Shown: positions 22,766 through 36,123, counted from the stretch's first letter. The stretch is 64,000 nt of DNA from Mesocentrotus franciscanus (GCA_037976565.1 CP137683.1:177600-241599); one strand, 5' to 3'. A program made the numbers and translations. The notes: generated from the sequence alone by a model not told the origin.

Positions 22766-24680
22766 CAACAATCTGTCACAACCAAGGGGAGGGTGTGATG
22801 GCGTATTGGTCCAGTGACAACTGCTTAAATACAGAACTCAAAGTAACAACTGACACAATATTTTAAGGGAATTAAGTTTAATTCCAGTCACAATAGCAAC
22901 TTTCATATATACATTGAAATTATTAACAGTTCACTGCTTTAGTTTAAGTTCAAGTCCAAAAGTTCTTTCAGTTCAATTCCTTAACTCTTCTTAAATATAG
23001 AACCTGGTCTGAAGAACTTGAAGTGGTCATGAACACCGTAGTCAACTCGTTGACTGTTTTATGTGGTCGAAGTCTTCGTCGAAGTCTTCGACGTTCGCCG
23101 GACTACCGTACACTCGACACCTCGGGTATTGGAGTGCACATGGAAATATCAGGGACGTTACATCTCAGTCTACGCCATACAGTATACCGTGGTTTATATC
23201 GAATTTGACGCCATGGTTAACGACATAGTTAACGCCATCTACGATATTAAAATACCAAGGCATAAAAAACTACCTATCATTAACAAAATGCAATCTTCAT
23301 CTTTATGCTGTTATAATAACCCTAATTATTCCAATAATAATTACAAAGCAAATGTTAACTTCATATTCTAGTTTCATACAATATCTGCATATTTCTGGTA
23401 TCATATAACACTCTACAACTAGTAGACCATGGGCCAAGTCTCAAAATTCTTCAGTTTCGTGGTCCCCACCTGGGAAGTACTTTATTTTGTCCAAAATGAT
23501 CAATGGCCATATATCTAAGAACAATGGTGAAATGTTCCCATCTCATAATTTGAGCATTTTTTCACAATTTTGATATAAAGTTGCAAAAATCACTGTATGT
23601 AGCAGACAGCCATTCTGCAATGATGATGTCATAGCTGTTCCTTAATTGACCAATCACAGCTAGGGTCTTAGATCCCAGAGTGTAATTGACCAATCACAGT
23701 CCCTGTACTCTGAGTCTTTGTTTGCAATCCCTGTCTGCTATCATGGAGTCCTGCAATATGCTGCAGCTATAATCGTGCATGTTTACATGCGATTCACCGA
23801 CAAAACTAAGATTGGGAGTGCCAGAAAGAAGCAAGAAAGATCAGGACATGAAGGTAATTTATTGCTGTCATTTTAAAACTATATAAAAGCATTTTTATGA
23901 TTAAATAGTTAAGTTTTCATTGGGTCTTAGTCACATGACTGTTGGCCCAGTTTTTCACATCACAGTCCCATGCATACCTGTTAAGGTATCGGTTCTCCTG
24001 AGTGGGCTTATCTCTAAAAATCACTTGATTTTACCCACATACTAATTATTCCCTTCATAAGATATACAGGCACTATACATGTAGGTAGGCTATCTTCATG
24101 AAAATCATAAGTATATCAAAATAACTTTGTACGGTCTATATTTTGAAATAAGCAGACACTTTCACACGCACGCGCTTGGGCCTTTGGGGTCTTATAAATA
24201 ATAGTTAATACTAGAAATGGAAACATGACCACCTCTATTGATTGTAAAATTTTCTAACATTATTGTAAAATACTTGAATTCACTCAAAAGCTCAACTTTA
24301 GTTACAATTGGTGACATCTGAATGGCAGTAAAGTGCAACATATCGTACAATAAATTTCACTCACGGCCTTGTTGGAAAAAAAATACTTATTAAAAGAAAA
24401 TTCAATCTTGCCTGTTGTCTCTCCTGGCAACTGTCCCAGTATTATTAATTGTATGCACTTCTGTGTTTAATACTGCGAGTGCTGAATCTCTGTGCTCATA
24501 CATGTAAGATAAGGTGATAAACTGTTTACGGTTGACCTCGTATGGTACATGAGTAATATAATGTCTAATGACAAATTAAAAGTATAGACTTCTAGACCAG
24601 TTTTGGAAATGCCCCCTCTCAAAAATGAAATGGAAGCTTTTATTACCAATCATGTGAAACTTGAAGAATATGTTTTAAAT
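22766..24680. other. Intergenic sequence without recognised gene
   Basis: A 1.9-kb stretch with no frame above about 100 codons and no domain. The best open frame (about 23063-23371) lacks homology-like features. A small internal repeat CGAAGTCTTCG occurs twice near 23070-23090, and TGACCAATCACAG occurs twice near 23650-23700. No gene is called. Confidence 0.4.
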
Positions 24681-24689
24681 AACACGTGA

Positions 24690-24945
24690 TGATACAAATT
24701 TTGCCGAGAAACCGCCTACTAATTGATATATTTGGTAAATTATTATATCTATCTGGACTGGATAGATATCGCGTAGTCCCATATACATCTTTCTGTGTAC
24801 AGTGCTTGAACTTTACCATAGACTGGGCCAAATTTCTGATCATTTTGATGATTCCAGTACACACCAATATATGCTAGATGATCAACCTTTTCTGATCGAT
24901 TCCACAACTATTCTTTCACAATGTAATCGCATGACCAGAACTGGT
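24690..24945. repeat. Dispersed repeat, copy 1 (inverted relative to 39950)
   Basis: The reverse complement of about 24780-24930 matches 39955-40115, with shared words TCTGGTCATGCGATT, CATTGTGAAAGAA, CAGAAAAGGTTGATCATCTA, TTGGTGTGTACTG and AAATTTGGCCCAGTC. Small indels separate the two. The ends were not delimited. It is probably a non-autonomous mobile element. Confidence 0.7.
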
Positions 24946-25436
24946 CTTTACCTTTAAAGTTCGAACAAACATTATTGGGTGGACATTATAAATAATGACA
25001 CCTTGATTCAGCTAATAGTAATGTAATGCCACTCAGAAAATAGCTCAGGTAGTCATTGACCACATTAACAAGTCAGCATTATGAAACAGTTATTCAGCTT
25101 TCATTCTTGTTAACTAAGATGTTTAAAAATTATTTTTTTCCACAATGAAAATTTATGTACCGGTATTCCCTTTTTAGGAAGGGGACTGAACATGTGTTCG
25201 AATTGTATATGGGGTATTTCCTTTATTACATGTAAAGCTTGGACCAATAATATTTTTTCCTGTTTCTCTTTTCGTCTTTAAAAACTTGCTTCAGCCACAA
25301 AAACCAACGATGTTTCCACATGAGGCAGAGGAATCAGTGATAAAGGAGCCACCTTCGAAGATCCGATAACTTTGACCAAGGCAATCAGATGAGCAATTGT
25401 GTTCAGCCAAATGTTCCGCATATTCTTCCATTACAG

Positions 25437-26002
25437 TGTATCATATGTAGAAGAGACCAAACAGCTTTTTGAGCATTTTATAAGGAGAAATTAACTCGGT
25501 GTGAAACAATTTCTGCAGGTAAGCTAGTACTTGCTGCAGAAATGCGCAAAGATGAGAAGATTCTGATAGAGATTTGTAGGAAGGACCCTTTCGCCTTGGA
25601 AGTGAGATATCACTTGAGCTGCTACCGGAATTATACAAGGTTTCTCACAAAAAAGGACGGATAAGAAAACCTTGAGAAGAAATTGTATGAAAAGTCATAT
25701 GATCATTTCTGTAAATCAATCGTAGATGTAAGAGTAGTGAAGGGTTGGGTGTTGTTAAGATAATAGAAATTGCTTGCATTGTTAAAGAAGTGTGTTAAGG
25801 AGGTAGAGGGAAAGAAATCCCAAGTTACAAGACTTATAATTTAAAGCGAAGGCTTCAGATGACCTTTCCTTTTCTGAAACTTCTTGGTATTCTTCATAGT
25901 AATTCTAGTGATTTAGTTTTTGTAGAAGATTTGTCAATGGATGAGGTTGCAGACGTGTTTCGTCCATTTTCATCAGACATGAGTACAGATGAAACTTATT
26001 AA
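25437..26002 (+). pseudogene. Remnant of an uncharacterised Cys/His-containing protein family
   Basis: From 25437 the + frame reads CIICRRDQTAF, a stop (TGA), then KLTRCETISAGKLVLAAEM, IEICRKDPFALEVRYHLSCY and RNYTRFL. The CxxC at the start and the YHxxCYRxYT motif at the end suggest a zinc-binding module. I recall similar modules from multicopy uncharacterised proteins of cnidarians and echinoderms, but this was not checked. A further fragment (FVEDLSMDEVADVF, about 25917-25960) ends in a stop near 26002. Stops and frame changes between them show it is dead. The bases just before 25437 (TTCCATTACAG) resemble a splice acceptor. Confidence 0.45.
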
Positions 26003-26452
26003 TTAATATCATTACCCATAGCTTACTTACATGTGTTAAGATCACTCATTGCTAGTCATGTGTTTGAATTTGAAATTTCTTGACTGTATATATTTTATTG
26101 AAGAAAAAAACATTATTGCATACATGTCATCTCAATCAGTATAGACAATTCTATTTTTTACCTTTACTATTTGAAGTGGAAGCATTAAAGTGCTCCAAGA
26201 TGATTATGCAATATATTTTCTCTAAGGATGTATTACAACAAAAGTAAGCCTATTTCAAGTAAAAAATTAAAGGGTTAGGTACAAATATTGTGATTATCAA
26301 TGATTTTTTTTCTTCTTCAGAATTGTTATAATATTAAATGTAAACTGTATTTAGAGTAACATTTACAGTTCGAGATCTAAATCTTCATTTGGACAGCACT
26401 TGCCATGTTTTTTTTTTAACTTTGACGTATTAAGGTAGAAATAAGGTTTAAA

Positions 26453-26750
26453 GCCGGGGTGGGTGCTCACATATTAAGACATACGGGGTGTGCTGCTCTA
26501 ATGGGTCACTTTTTCACGAAAAATCCTTAAACATGGGTCCCATTTAAAAAAAATATATTCCTAAACATGGGTCTGGTTTTTCAAAATTTCCAAGATTTTC
26601 GGGGGGGGGGGTTGAATTGCAAACACCCAAAAATTGTTAAAAATGGGCTTTACTTGAGAAAAATCCCCCAAAATGAACCTTAAAAATGGGTAGGGGTTCG
26701 AGGCTGAGAGGCACACCCCCGTCCAAACCAAATCTGAGTATCCCCCCTGG
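26453..26750. mobile_element. Fold-back MITE, ~298 bp, likely TSD GGTTTAAA
   Basis: The left end (CCGGGGTGGGTGCTCA then ACGGGGTGTGC) is matched in inverse at the right end (GCACACCCCCGT then TGAGTATCCCCCCTGG). GGTTTAAA flanks both sides (26445-26452, 26751-26758). The interior carries the repeated phrase AACATGGGTC and reads TGGGTCACTTTTTCACG. No coding capacity. Confidence 0.75.
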
Positions 26751-26935
26751 GGTTTAAAAACTTGAATTTGTTGGTGCTTTAAAGTATAGAGAATCATGCC
26801 TTCTGTGCTTAACGGAAACATGGCTCCACGATAATATCCCGGACAGCGCCACAGACATAGGAGATTACGAGATTATAAGAGGGGACAGAACTTCTGAATC
26901 AGGTAAATCCCGTGGAGGTGGTGTTTGCGTTTTTG

Positions 26936-27375
26936 GGTGCGTTTATCGGGTCTTGCCGTCAGATATGTACATATCGAACCCCACTATCGAACCCCACTAT
27001 CGAACACCACTATACGAACGTGATTCTCGGGATGTCGCGTTTATCGGCTCTTCACGATTCAAAATAAAGGCCTTGTCTCTGCGCAGCTGCTTTGCGCCGT
27101 TTGACCCGGGAAGCAGATTAGCCTGGAAAGGTCCATAGAGCTATATGGTTAGGTCCGATTTGTATGTGGGGTTCAAAACAGCTTTGCGTTTATCGTGTCT
27201 CAGAAACGTGATTCTGGCTGTATGTCACATTCAAAACGCACCTTTTTCGGCGTTACAATATGCCCATATCTAAAGACGTTTGAAATAGGGCTTTGCGTTT
27301 ATCGCCTTAAAAATTTGCCTGAAAGACGTTTGAAAACGCTGATTCTAGGCAAAAATTTGGTCGATAAACGCGACC
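26936..27375. mobile_element. 440-bp MITE inside the LINE endonuclease, TSD TTTG
   Basis: The termini GGTGCGTTTATCG and CGATAAACGCGACC are inverted, with a one-base offset. TTTG flanks both sides (26932-26935, 27376-27379). Removing the element and one TTTG restores an unbroken endonuclease frame across the site (GTTTTTGTCAATCATAAG encodes VFVNHK), which proves the insertion. CGTTTATCG recurs inside, near 27036, 27187 and 27297. Superfamily not assigned. Confidence 0.88.
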
Positions 27376-28546
27376 TTTGTCAATCATAAGTGGTGCAATA
27401 ACTGGACTGTGAGAGAGAAGGTTTGTACACCCGACTACGAATTACTGGTTGTTGGGCTTCGACCTTTTTACTTGCCGAGGGAGATTAACAGGATTTTCGT
27501 ATTAGTTACATACATTCCGCCACATGCTAATGTTGATATTGCTAGTAAATTCATCGCATCAAGGGTCAATGAACTCGAGACACTATCACCGGATTCAGCT
27601 AAGATTATTTTGGGTGACTTTAATCAATGCAAATTGGATGAGGTGCTTCCGACCTACAATCAATTTGTTCAACAGACTACACGTAACGATGCCACCCTTG
27701 ATTTATGTTACTGCAACATTCCGAACGCATTCATATCGAAGTCTTGTCCACAGTTGGGTAACTCCGACCACAACAACATTTTTCTCCTCCCGTCGTACCG
27801 ACAGAAGCTGAAAAGCAGCAAACCGGTAGCCAGGAAACGTCGTGTGTGGAGCTCCGATGCCATTGAGGAACTGCGAGCTAGCTTCGATTGCACAGATTGG
27901 GACACCTTCGTAGATTCAGCTGAGTCGGTAGACGAAGCAGTTAGTTATATCTGCGTACATCAACTTCTGCGTTGAATCTTCGGTTCCTCTTAAAGATGTA
28001 AAGTCATATCCAAACAACAAACCGTGGATTACTAAGGAACTGAAGGTGTTATTGAAACGGAAACGGGAAGCTTTTCTTTCAGAACAGAAGTCATGTGTTA
28101 ATGAGATACAGAAAGAAATCAACCGGCAAGTCGCGAAAGCTAAAGTGTTGTATAAAAGAAAACTGGAAAGGAACTTTGATGAAAATAACCCACGAGCCGC
28201 ATGGCAGCAAATGCAAACAATGACTGGTTATAAGGACACTAATAGGAGAGTAATGGATTGTAAACAGGATTTCGTTGATAGTCTTAGTGAATTCTATGCC
28301 CGATTCGATGTTCACGACTTTTCTACTGAGAATGATGTTATAAAAGATAGGCTGTCAAATATTGTAGTTGGTTCAAATGAGGTAATTGTCTTTAGTAAAC
28401 ATGAAGTTCGAAATGTATTTGCGAAGACAAATGTAAAAGCATCTGGTCCAGACCACATTTCTAATAAGGTTTTGAACATATGTAGTCAACAACTCGCCTA
28501 TGTTTTTACACGTATTTATCAATTGATCATGAATGCTGGTAGGATT

Positions 28547-29732
28547 TGAATTGAATTGAATTTATTAACCATATATGCATATAAAAGCAGAACATACAAT
28601 AGAAAGTAAAATACATAAAACATACAAGATGCAATGCAAAATATATGGTCAGGACCACAAAGAAGCAAATTGCTTATAAATAGGGCCCCTACAAAAAACA
28701 AGTTAAGTTAAATAAAATTAATTTACCACACACACACACACGCACGCACCCATATACACATACCTACACGAATACTGTATTGTTACAAACTTTCAAATAG
28801 GAATTTTCGACAAAGCTTTTTAAAACAGGATAAAGTTGAACTTAATTTTATACAAGTTGGTAATTGGTTCCATTTCTTCACGCCAGCAACATTTAATGAA
28901 TTAAGTGAAGAAGTAAGTCTTACTTTGGGTTGATGAAAATGGTCTTTTTGACGAGTGGCATATGAATGGATATTTGAATTTTGAATAAACATATTACTAT
29001 ATTTCACATGAAAAATGTTATGCCTTACAGAGTACATAAAAATTAGAGTATTGAATGTAATCAAATCGTATAAAGGCAAGATTAGCATCTGTTTAAAGAG
29101 TGGTATACTTGGACTTTGCATTTGTGATTTTGTTATATTTCTAAGACTCCTTTTCTGTAAAATATATAATTTTTTTAGATGTGATTTATAAGTATCCCCC
29201 AAATATAGTTGCAGTAGTTTAGATGTGGTAAAACAAGGCTATTGTACAGAATATATAAAACATTACAAGGCAATATAAATTTTAGTTTTGAAAGGATACC
29301 AACATATTTAGCAAGTGTCTTAGAAATTTCTAATATATGTACATTCCAATTCAAAGACTCATTAATTGTAACACCAAGAAATTTAACATTTTTCAAATTG
29401 GATATAACAAGATCATCAATAACAACAGGTACTAAATTACTGGGCACCTTTCAATTCCTTGACCGAAATATGACATAATTTGTTTTAGTGACATTCAATG
29501 ATAATTTGTTTACTTTAAACCATAAAGAAACTTTTGAAATTTCCCTGTTTACTGATGAAACAAGTATGTGTATATTATGGTTACTCATAAGAGCACATGT
29601 ATCATCAGCAAACAGGGAAAACTTTAAAAATGAAGAGGATTGAATTATATCGTTTATATAGATAAGAAATAAAAGAGGGCCCAGCACAGAACCCTGAGGA
29701 ACACCACAATAACTCTGTTGTATAGAAGACTT
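28547..29732 (-). mobile_element. 5'-truncated LINE inserted antisense into the larger LINE, TSD GATT
   Basis: On the minus strand it starts within the polymerase (GVPQGSVLGPLLFLIYINDI, about 29640-29700). It continues through FADDTCALM (about 29590), a one-base frameshift near 29450, KYVGILSKLKFILP, and a C-terminal region with SYATRQKDHF and VKKWNQLP (about 28860-28950). The 3' tail is a run of AATTC repeats (28547-28563 on the + strand). GATT lies at both borders (28543-28546, 29733-29736), and the host LINE frame joins exactly across the site. The open frame that crosses 29732 is a chimera of the two elements. Confidence 0.9.
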
Positions 29733-31905
29733 GATTCCTCGTCTTTGGAAATCTTCGATTATTATTCCAGTTCCTAAAATGAAAAACCCTAGTGAACTGA
29801 ATAAGTATAGACCAGTAGCTCTTACATGCAATCATATGAAATGTTTTGAACGGTTACTGTTAAGACGTCTGAGAAACCAGGTTAATATTTTTGACAAGAC
29901 TCAGTTTGCATATCAGAACAATAGAGGTGTAGAAGACGCAGTACTTGTTTTTCTACAGGGTCTCTATCAGCATTTGGATGTTCCTAGGTCTTATGTTAGG
30001 TCTGTGTTTATAGATTTCTCAAGTGCCTTTAATACTATTGTACCTCACATACTGATAGATAAGCTACTTAATATGAATGTCACACCCTGTCTTGTTAGGA
30101 TAATCCATAATTTCCTTGTAGACAGACCAAAGTGGGTTAAGTGCAATAATCTGAACTCTATCATCAAATGTCTGAATCTGGGTGCTCCTCAAGGATGTGT
30201 AATTTCACCAATTCTCTTTTCGCTCTATATTAGTGACTATACCATCACCAATGATAATTGTTCAATAATCAAGTACGCAGATGACACTGTTATAACTGGT
30301 TTCCTTCATGGATATATCTGCCCATATTTTAGAGAAGTTGATAAATTCATAAACTGGTGCGATCGGCACCATCTGGTCCTTAACGTTAAAAAGACTAAGG
30401 AAATGGTATTTGATTTTCGTCGTTCCTCTCAGCCTCATGACCCCTTGGTTATCCATGATCAAGGCATTGAGCGAGTTTCCGAATATAAGTACTTGGGAAC
30501 AACTGTTGATAATAATAATAACTTAACTGGAATAGGAACACCCAAATTGTAGCAGGCAAAGCGAGTCAAAAGTTATACTTCCTAAGGTAACTCAAGGAGT
30601 TTCATGTCGATAATAGGATCCTGGTTCTCTTCTACCAATCTCTTACACAGAGTATCCTGACATTCAATTTCTTGTGCACCTTTGGTAATCTCTCAAAACA
30701 AAATCAGAGAAAGTTAGATAGACCCAGGAAAATTGCCCAGCGGCTGATTTATTCAGATCTCCCCCTATCAGTACACTGTATGAAAAACGTATGTTACTTA
30801 AAGTTCATACAATAATGAATGACTCATCACATCCACTACATGACTTCTTTGGATATAACCGCTCAGGTATTCGCCTACGCGTACCCAAGAGCAACCGCTG
30901 TCGTTACAGACAATCCTTTGTACCGAATGTCATTCATATGTTTAATGCTAATGTTAGACGATAAACCCTATTGTTGACGAATCGACCCTTTGACAGTCTC
31001 TTGCCAGCCGTTATATATATTTGCCTTGTAATTCCAACACTTGCCAATAAACCTCCTGCTGAATCTTGCCTCAGCTCTGTTACGCATAATCAGGATCATA
31101 AAGCCGGTTTTTTTTTAATGTGCCACCTAATGGACCAGTTTCGTAATGTGTTCGGGTTGGGTGCGTGGGTCTTGTCGGGGTGCCTGAATGCGGGTGGCTC
31201 CATTCACCTGTTGGGAGTAGTTGTGTTTCGGTGGGCGGGGTGTGGGTTGCGTGCATTGGTTGTTGCTAGGTTGGGCATGCTCTTATATAATGCCAGCCTG
31301 GTAGCGGCTATCGTGTGCAATTCGCATTCTGCCTGTTGGGATACGATTGTTCCTGGCGGGTGGGTGGAGTCAGTCGTGTCCGGGTGCTTCGCGGGACCTG
31401 TGAATCCGACGTGGACACGAGAATGGTCTATCACTTTTTAGATACACAATAATCATTTTATCTACATGTGTCATTTACAACTTGTCTCCCTTCCTTTTCA
31501 TTTTCTTTCCCCTTCCCTCTATTTCTATTCTCTCCTCTCCTTTCCTTCCTCCACCGTGTCCATTTTTCGTTCATATCTCTCTTTCTCTCTCCCCCTCTCT
31601 CTCTCTCTCTCTCCTCACCATTTCGCTCGTCAATCTAGTCTCCTTTCGACCCCCTTTCTCTCTTCTCTATCTGTAAATGTCGACTCCTTTCTTAGGTGTT
31701 CCCTCTTATTACGTAATACATGTATATTTATGCTTTTTTTTCTTCAAATTTCATGACTCGTGTGAATGTATGTACATTTATGTGACGTATATACCTAAGT
31801 GTTATAATTAATTATCTTGTAACTACATTGTATTTTGTTTATGTGCTGCCAGTGGAGGCCAATTTTCTATGTTTTGAATATGGACCAAATAAAGAATCTA
31901 TCTAT

Positions 31906-34152
31906 CTGTAACCATAGGTGCCAAATGTGCAAAATCTCTGATCTATATTAGAGTTATACAGCCACTCAGTTTGAAAGTAATTTTCAGTGCACTTTTGAGT
32001 TTTACACTTTAGAATTAAAGTGAGTATAGTAGAGTATAGTTTCTAAGACCTTAGAAGTTACAATACATGTACCTGCTTACTTTGGCTGAATTAATTGAAT
32101 GTAAGTATGAATAGATCCAGAGACGTACCGTTTTAATTTGACAGAGCTTAATATTCTAGCATTGTGATTTCTAAACATTTTAAATTAAATTTGATGGTAC
32201 ATACATGTATAATGCCTATGAAATACATACAAAATGGTTTATTATGTCAACAGTGTTTTGGAACTTGTACTGTGAACCTTTTTCTTTCTTTTTTTAGTAA
32301 ATAGAACATTAAATACTATACTATAAAAATCATTCTGTCATTGTTTTTCATGTGAGGTCACACAGAGAGAACAAATAGATGGTAATATCCATCAAGAAAA
32401 CAATATAACAAATTATATTTAAGATGCATGATATGCAATATGCTTGTGTATGGGGGTATATAATAGGGGCATGTGTGACTTGTGTGTTCAAAGGCATGGG
32501 GGGCATTTGAATTTACATGTCACAAATCATTTTTTTTGTAATTAATTTCATTCATCATTTCATTTGGTATTACTGTATGTGTGTGTGGGGGGCTTGCCTA
32601 CATGTGTGCATATACATGTAGATCTATGTGTGGTAGGGTGGCTCTGTGTTAATAATAATAGAATGAGCATGGTATGAAATTTGGTTAGAAAACATCTTAT
32701 GTTGATCGTATGATTGGAAACTACTGTATGTTTATGTCGTTTTCGCTTCATGGAGCTGGATTCGGGAGGGGGTGGGGTGAAGAAAGCTAAGGGGGGTAAG
32801 GGGGTATGGGGCATGTGACTAATAATGCCATCTCTTTGGAACACTTGATAAATACACAAATACCTCTGATTCTATGTTCATACTGATATCAGGTTTAATG
32901 AGACTTTTTACTAATATGTATACATGTATTAATTAAGGTACTAATTAATATACACATCAAACTTTTATATGATAAAACATCAATTCATAACATCACACTT
33001 CTCAAAACACCATTTTTATGCACAATAAGCCTATATGCTGCAAAATATGCAAATAAATATCTCCCCTATTATGGTTGGTAGGGAGGAAAAGTCCCTAGCA
33101 ACCAATTCTTAACTTTTTCTTTGTTTTCTGCCGTAATTAGTTACTGCTCAAGTTTCAAATGTGGAAACATGTCATTTTTGTTTCAGATACACATTTCCAA
33201 GATATCTAGTACATTTGTAGGTACTTTCCAGACGGAGACCACGGAAAAACTAAGCAAGAAAACAGGCCTCGGCCCATGGTCTATAGATAATACTGAACAG
33301 CATCCATATTGAAATAAGAAACATTTCTTTTCTCTGTCAAGGATAATATTAAATATGCAAGACTATAATCATAAAATGATTTATAATTAAAGACTTCAGG
33401 TCAAAACAACCTTCAAATAATTGTTATCCAGGCTTATCTTATTTCTCCATTAATTACTGTCTCTGAAACTTGCTTAATAAATTAATGCACAAGAGAAATA
33501 ACTAGAATTCACTTACAGTTTGACTGGTGACAAGAAAGATTGGAAGACAGGAGCAGCCCGTGTCCAGTACAGACAATTCTGGTGCAAGCTAGGAATACAA
33601 GAAACTGCCACGCCTAGTTTCAACAGGTGCAGCCCGATCATGCTGCCGTCGCCCGACACTGTCGGCCTAGCTGAAGCCACCAAACCCAATAGCAGGCTAG
33701 CTGCCGCGGCTGCTCTAAGACATTATAGCACTAAGAGGTCTTGCCTCTCCAGATCCTAATCTTCAAGTGCCCAATATTAATTCTAACTAAGGTTCCTCCC
33801 GTATAAGGAATTTCAATCAACGTCCAAGCTACTAAGATATTGCCTTCACCTGTTTAACAACAAAACTTTGCAAGAAAACTATCTGAATCACCCTTATATT
33901 AATAGAGATTAGAATTCGAAACTTGCAGGAAGCCCAAGACTATGCTGGACAAAAGGAAGGAAGCATATGAATAGGAATATTCTAATAAGCTAACTGCACT
34001 ACATATCTTTGTACAATAGCAAAGACATCACTACGACTTATTATTTGGGTCAATGTTTGTAAACAAAGTCTGAAATAGGGATGACTTGTAACACAATCCT
34101 CCAATCAAATGACAAGGATTTACTTAGGTGTTGTATAACACACATTAATGCT
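31906..34152. other. Intergenic sequence, no gene recognised
   Basis: AT-rich with several ACATGTA words. No frame over about 100 codons with features was found. A locally GC-richer patch at 33540-33760 has a 79-codon open frame with no motif and is not called. A CT-rich run at 31560-31615 and a GT-rich patch near 32580 are simple sequence. Confidence 0.4.
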
Positions 34153-35872
34153 TTAAAGGGAAATCCAACCCAAGTAGACAACTTCTCTAACGAAAGCAGA
34201 AAAATTAGAGAAGCGAACTGATGAAAGTTTCAATGAAATCTGACTAAATATAAGAAAGTTATGATTTTTTGAAAGTTGTAATCACTATACGTATGGGCAC
34301 TTCAAATTGGCTGAAGCGGTAATGTCAATGTGATATAGTGCCGGACTACTTTCCCATCTGTTCCAACATATAAAAACATATTAAAATTTTTCAAAAATCA
34401 TTGCGCAGGAGGGTCTATTCTTTTAGAAGACCTATAATAATATGCTATCTGTAATATATTTTAAGTAGTGCCCCCAAGGGAGAAGGAACTTACGAGAAAA
34501 ACAGAAATTAGTGATAATTTTGTACACGGCAAGTGGGAGAGTTATCCACGTCCTACGTCACAATCCACTAACCAAACTACCAATTTAAGATTCGCAAAGA
34601 CTTGGGCATAGACTTAGTGATCTCATATTTCAAACGTACCAGTGGTCCGATTCCTTTCAAACTTATGCCATTCTGTTTCTGTTATTTTTCTGCATTCATA
34701 AAAAAATCACCTTATTACGGCTTATTCCGAAAGGTCGGGTAGGGTCGCGTCGCGTTGACTTGAACACGACCATTCGTCCAAACCCCGGTTTTGCCGCAAG
34801 GGTGCGTTGGGAGTGTCGCGTCGGGTTGAATGGAACACGACCATTCGTCCAAAGCGCGCCCCCGTTTTGCCAAAAGGGTGTGTTAAAAAAAAAAAGGAGG
34901 AGAAGCAGAACTATCCGTTAATCGTACTTTTAGGTTCCTTGAACTATTTTGTTTTTATTGAAACTGTTTCACACAAAATAACTATGTGAAGTCAAACACA
35001 GAAAGACACGAACGTGGACACACACGAATGCACACGCACACAAGCCCATGCATACATACAGGTGTCGGGTAAAAATGCCAGAGGAAATAATGCCAGAGGA
35101 AAAAATGCCAGAGGGGAAAGCTAGATCAGCCCCTTGGACGATGTAAGTGTATTTCATGTGTGTGTGTAAGTTCGATTGTGTTTGTAGACTATATTATATA
35201 GCGGTCTTATCATGACGGACATGAGGAGATGGTAATGATTTCTTTAATTAAGTATTAATTATCAAATTTCCTTCCAAGGTATGCATCAGATTGCATTATT
35301 TCGAGTCCAAATTTGCAAAAGCTCCCCAATCCGTTGACCGTATACGTACCACTTTAAAATTCCTTCCGACGCGCCTGTTTACACCATTATATAATACTTA
35401 TTTAGATTTTTTAAATTGTATAATTGGTAAGTTTAATGAATTTCCTGATGTGAATGCTGCCCGACCATCACTAAAATTTGACCTAACCGGGCATCATCTG
35501 GTAAGTCCGGCACAGTACATAACAATAATGTATTTCATTCATGCTTAGAGGGGGATCACCCAAACAAGGACGGAGCCCCAGGCTTCTGAGGGGGTCACCA
35601 TAGAGTTGAACGATGCCCCTAGACTTCATTCATGCTCGGAAGGGGCTCCCAATGGTGAGACAGAGCCTCCGGGCTTCAGAGATACTTGGAGGGCTTTAAA
35701 TAGATGGGCAAAGTACCCGGTCTTATGATATGCTGAGAGGGGTTCTCTAAAGGGCGGTGCCCTTAGACTTCATTCATGCATGGTCGGAAGAGGCTCCCAA
35801 AGAGATGGACGTACAAATGGGCAGAAAGTGCAAGATTACCCTGAATTAATCAAGCCCCCATTCCATCCCATT

Positions 35873-36123
35873 TATATAGGACCTGTCTTAAGCAAGCCCC
35901 CCTGGCTACGCCAATCATAAAATAATTATGGTTCGCTTTTCTCTTTTCTCTTTATAATATAGAAACGGTCGGTATTAAGCAAGCACCCCCATTCTCTTCC
36001 CCATTGGCTACGCCATTCACAAATGAGAGTTTGTTTTTCTTTTCACGTTATTAAGCAAGCACCCCTCGGACCCCCTTACCTCCCTTGGCTACGCCAATCA
36101 GAAATTGTAGTTTGTTTTTATTT
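35873..36123 (+). repeat. Three degenerate ~90-bp tandem units
   Basis: Each unit contains TTAAGCAAGCACCCC or a variant, then TTGGCTACGCCA, then a TTTGTTTTT-type tract. It lies inside the Mutator-like element. A looser repeat of TTCATTCATGC with GGGGCTCCCA lies just upstream (35530-35800). Confidence 0.65.

Larger units (their letters stand above)
26800..31905 (+). mobile_element. Large non-LTR retrotransposon (Rex/CR1-like) split by two later insertions
   Basis: The + strand order is: an endonuclease piece (LTETWLHDNIPDSATDIGDY, 26808-26868), an inserted MITE (26936-27375), then the rest of the endonuclease (VLVTYIPPHANVD at about 27505, IILGDFNQCKLDE at about 27603, SDHNNIFLLP at about 27765). 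The linker follows (28046-28546), then an inserted minus-strand LINE (28547-29732). The reverse transcriptase comes next: IIIPVPKMKNPSELNKYRPV at about 29758, FIDFSSAFNTIVPH at about 30010, GAPQGCVISPILFS at about 30180, YADDTVI at about 30275. A damaged C-terminus runs to about 30963. The 3' end is AAAGAATCTATCTATCTGTAA. The start lies at or before 26800, so the N-terminus of the endonuclease is lost. Several frameshifts make it dead. Confidence 0.9.

Noticed and set aside
26953..27389. Open frames of about 60 codons
   Set aside because: Entirely inside a MITE whose removal restores the LINE frame.
29451..29831. 126-codon minus-strand frame as one protein
   Set aside because: It crosses the insertion border at 29732; the first ~30 residues are antisense of the host LINE.
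30971..31441. 156-codon frame after the LINE polymerase
   Set aside because: No domain, overlaps the presumed LINE 3' region, and the complementary strand is also open. Probably chance in a GC-richer patch.
31466..31756. 96-codon Ser/Leu/Phe-rich frame
   Set aside because: Falls in the CT-rich 3' part of a LINE; compositional artefact.
33520..33759. 79-codon frame in a GC-richer patch
   Set aside because: No recognised motif, no splice partners and no repeat relatives in the window; evidence too thin for a gene call.
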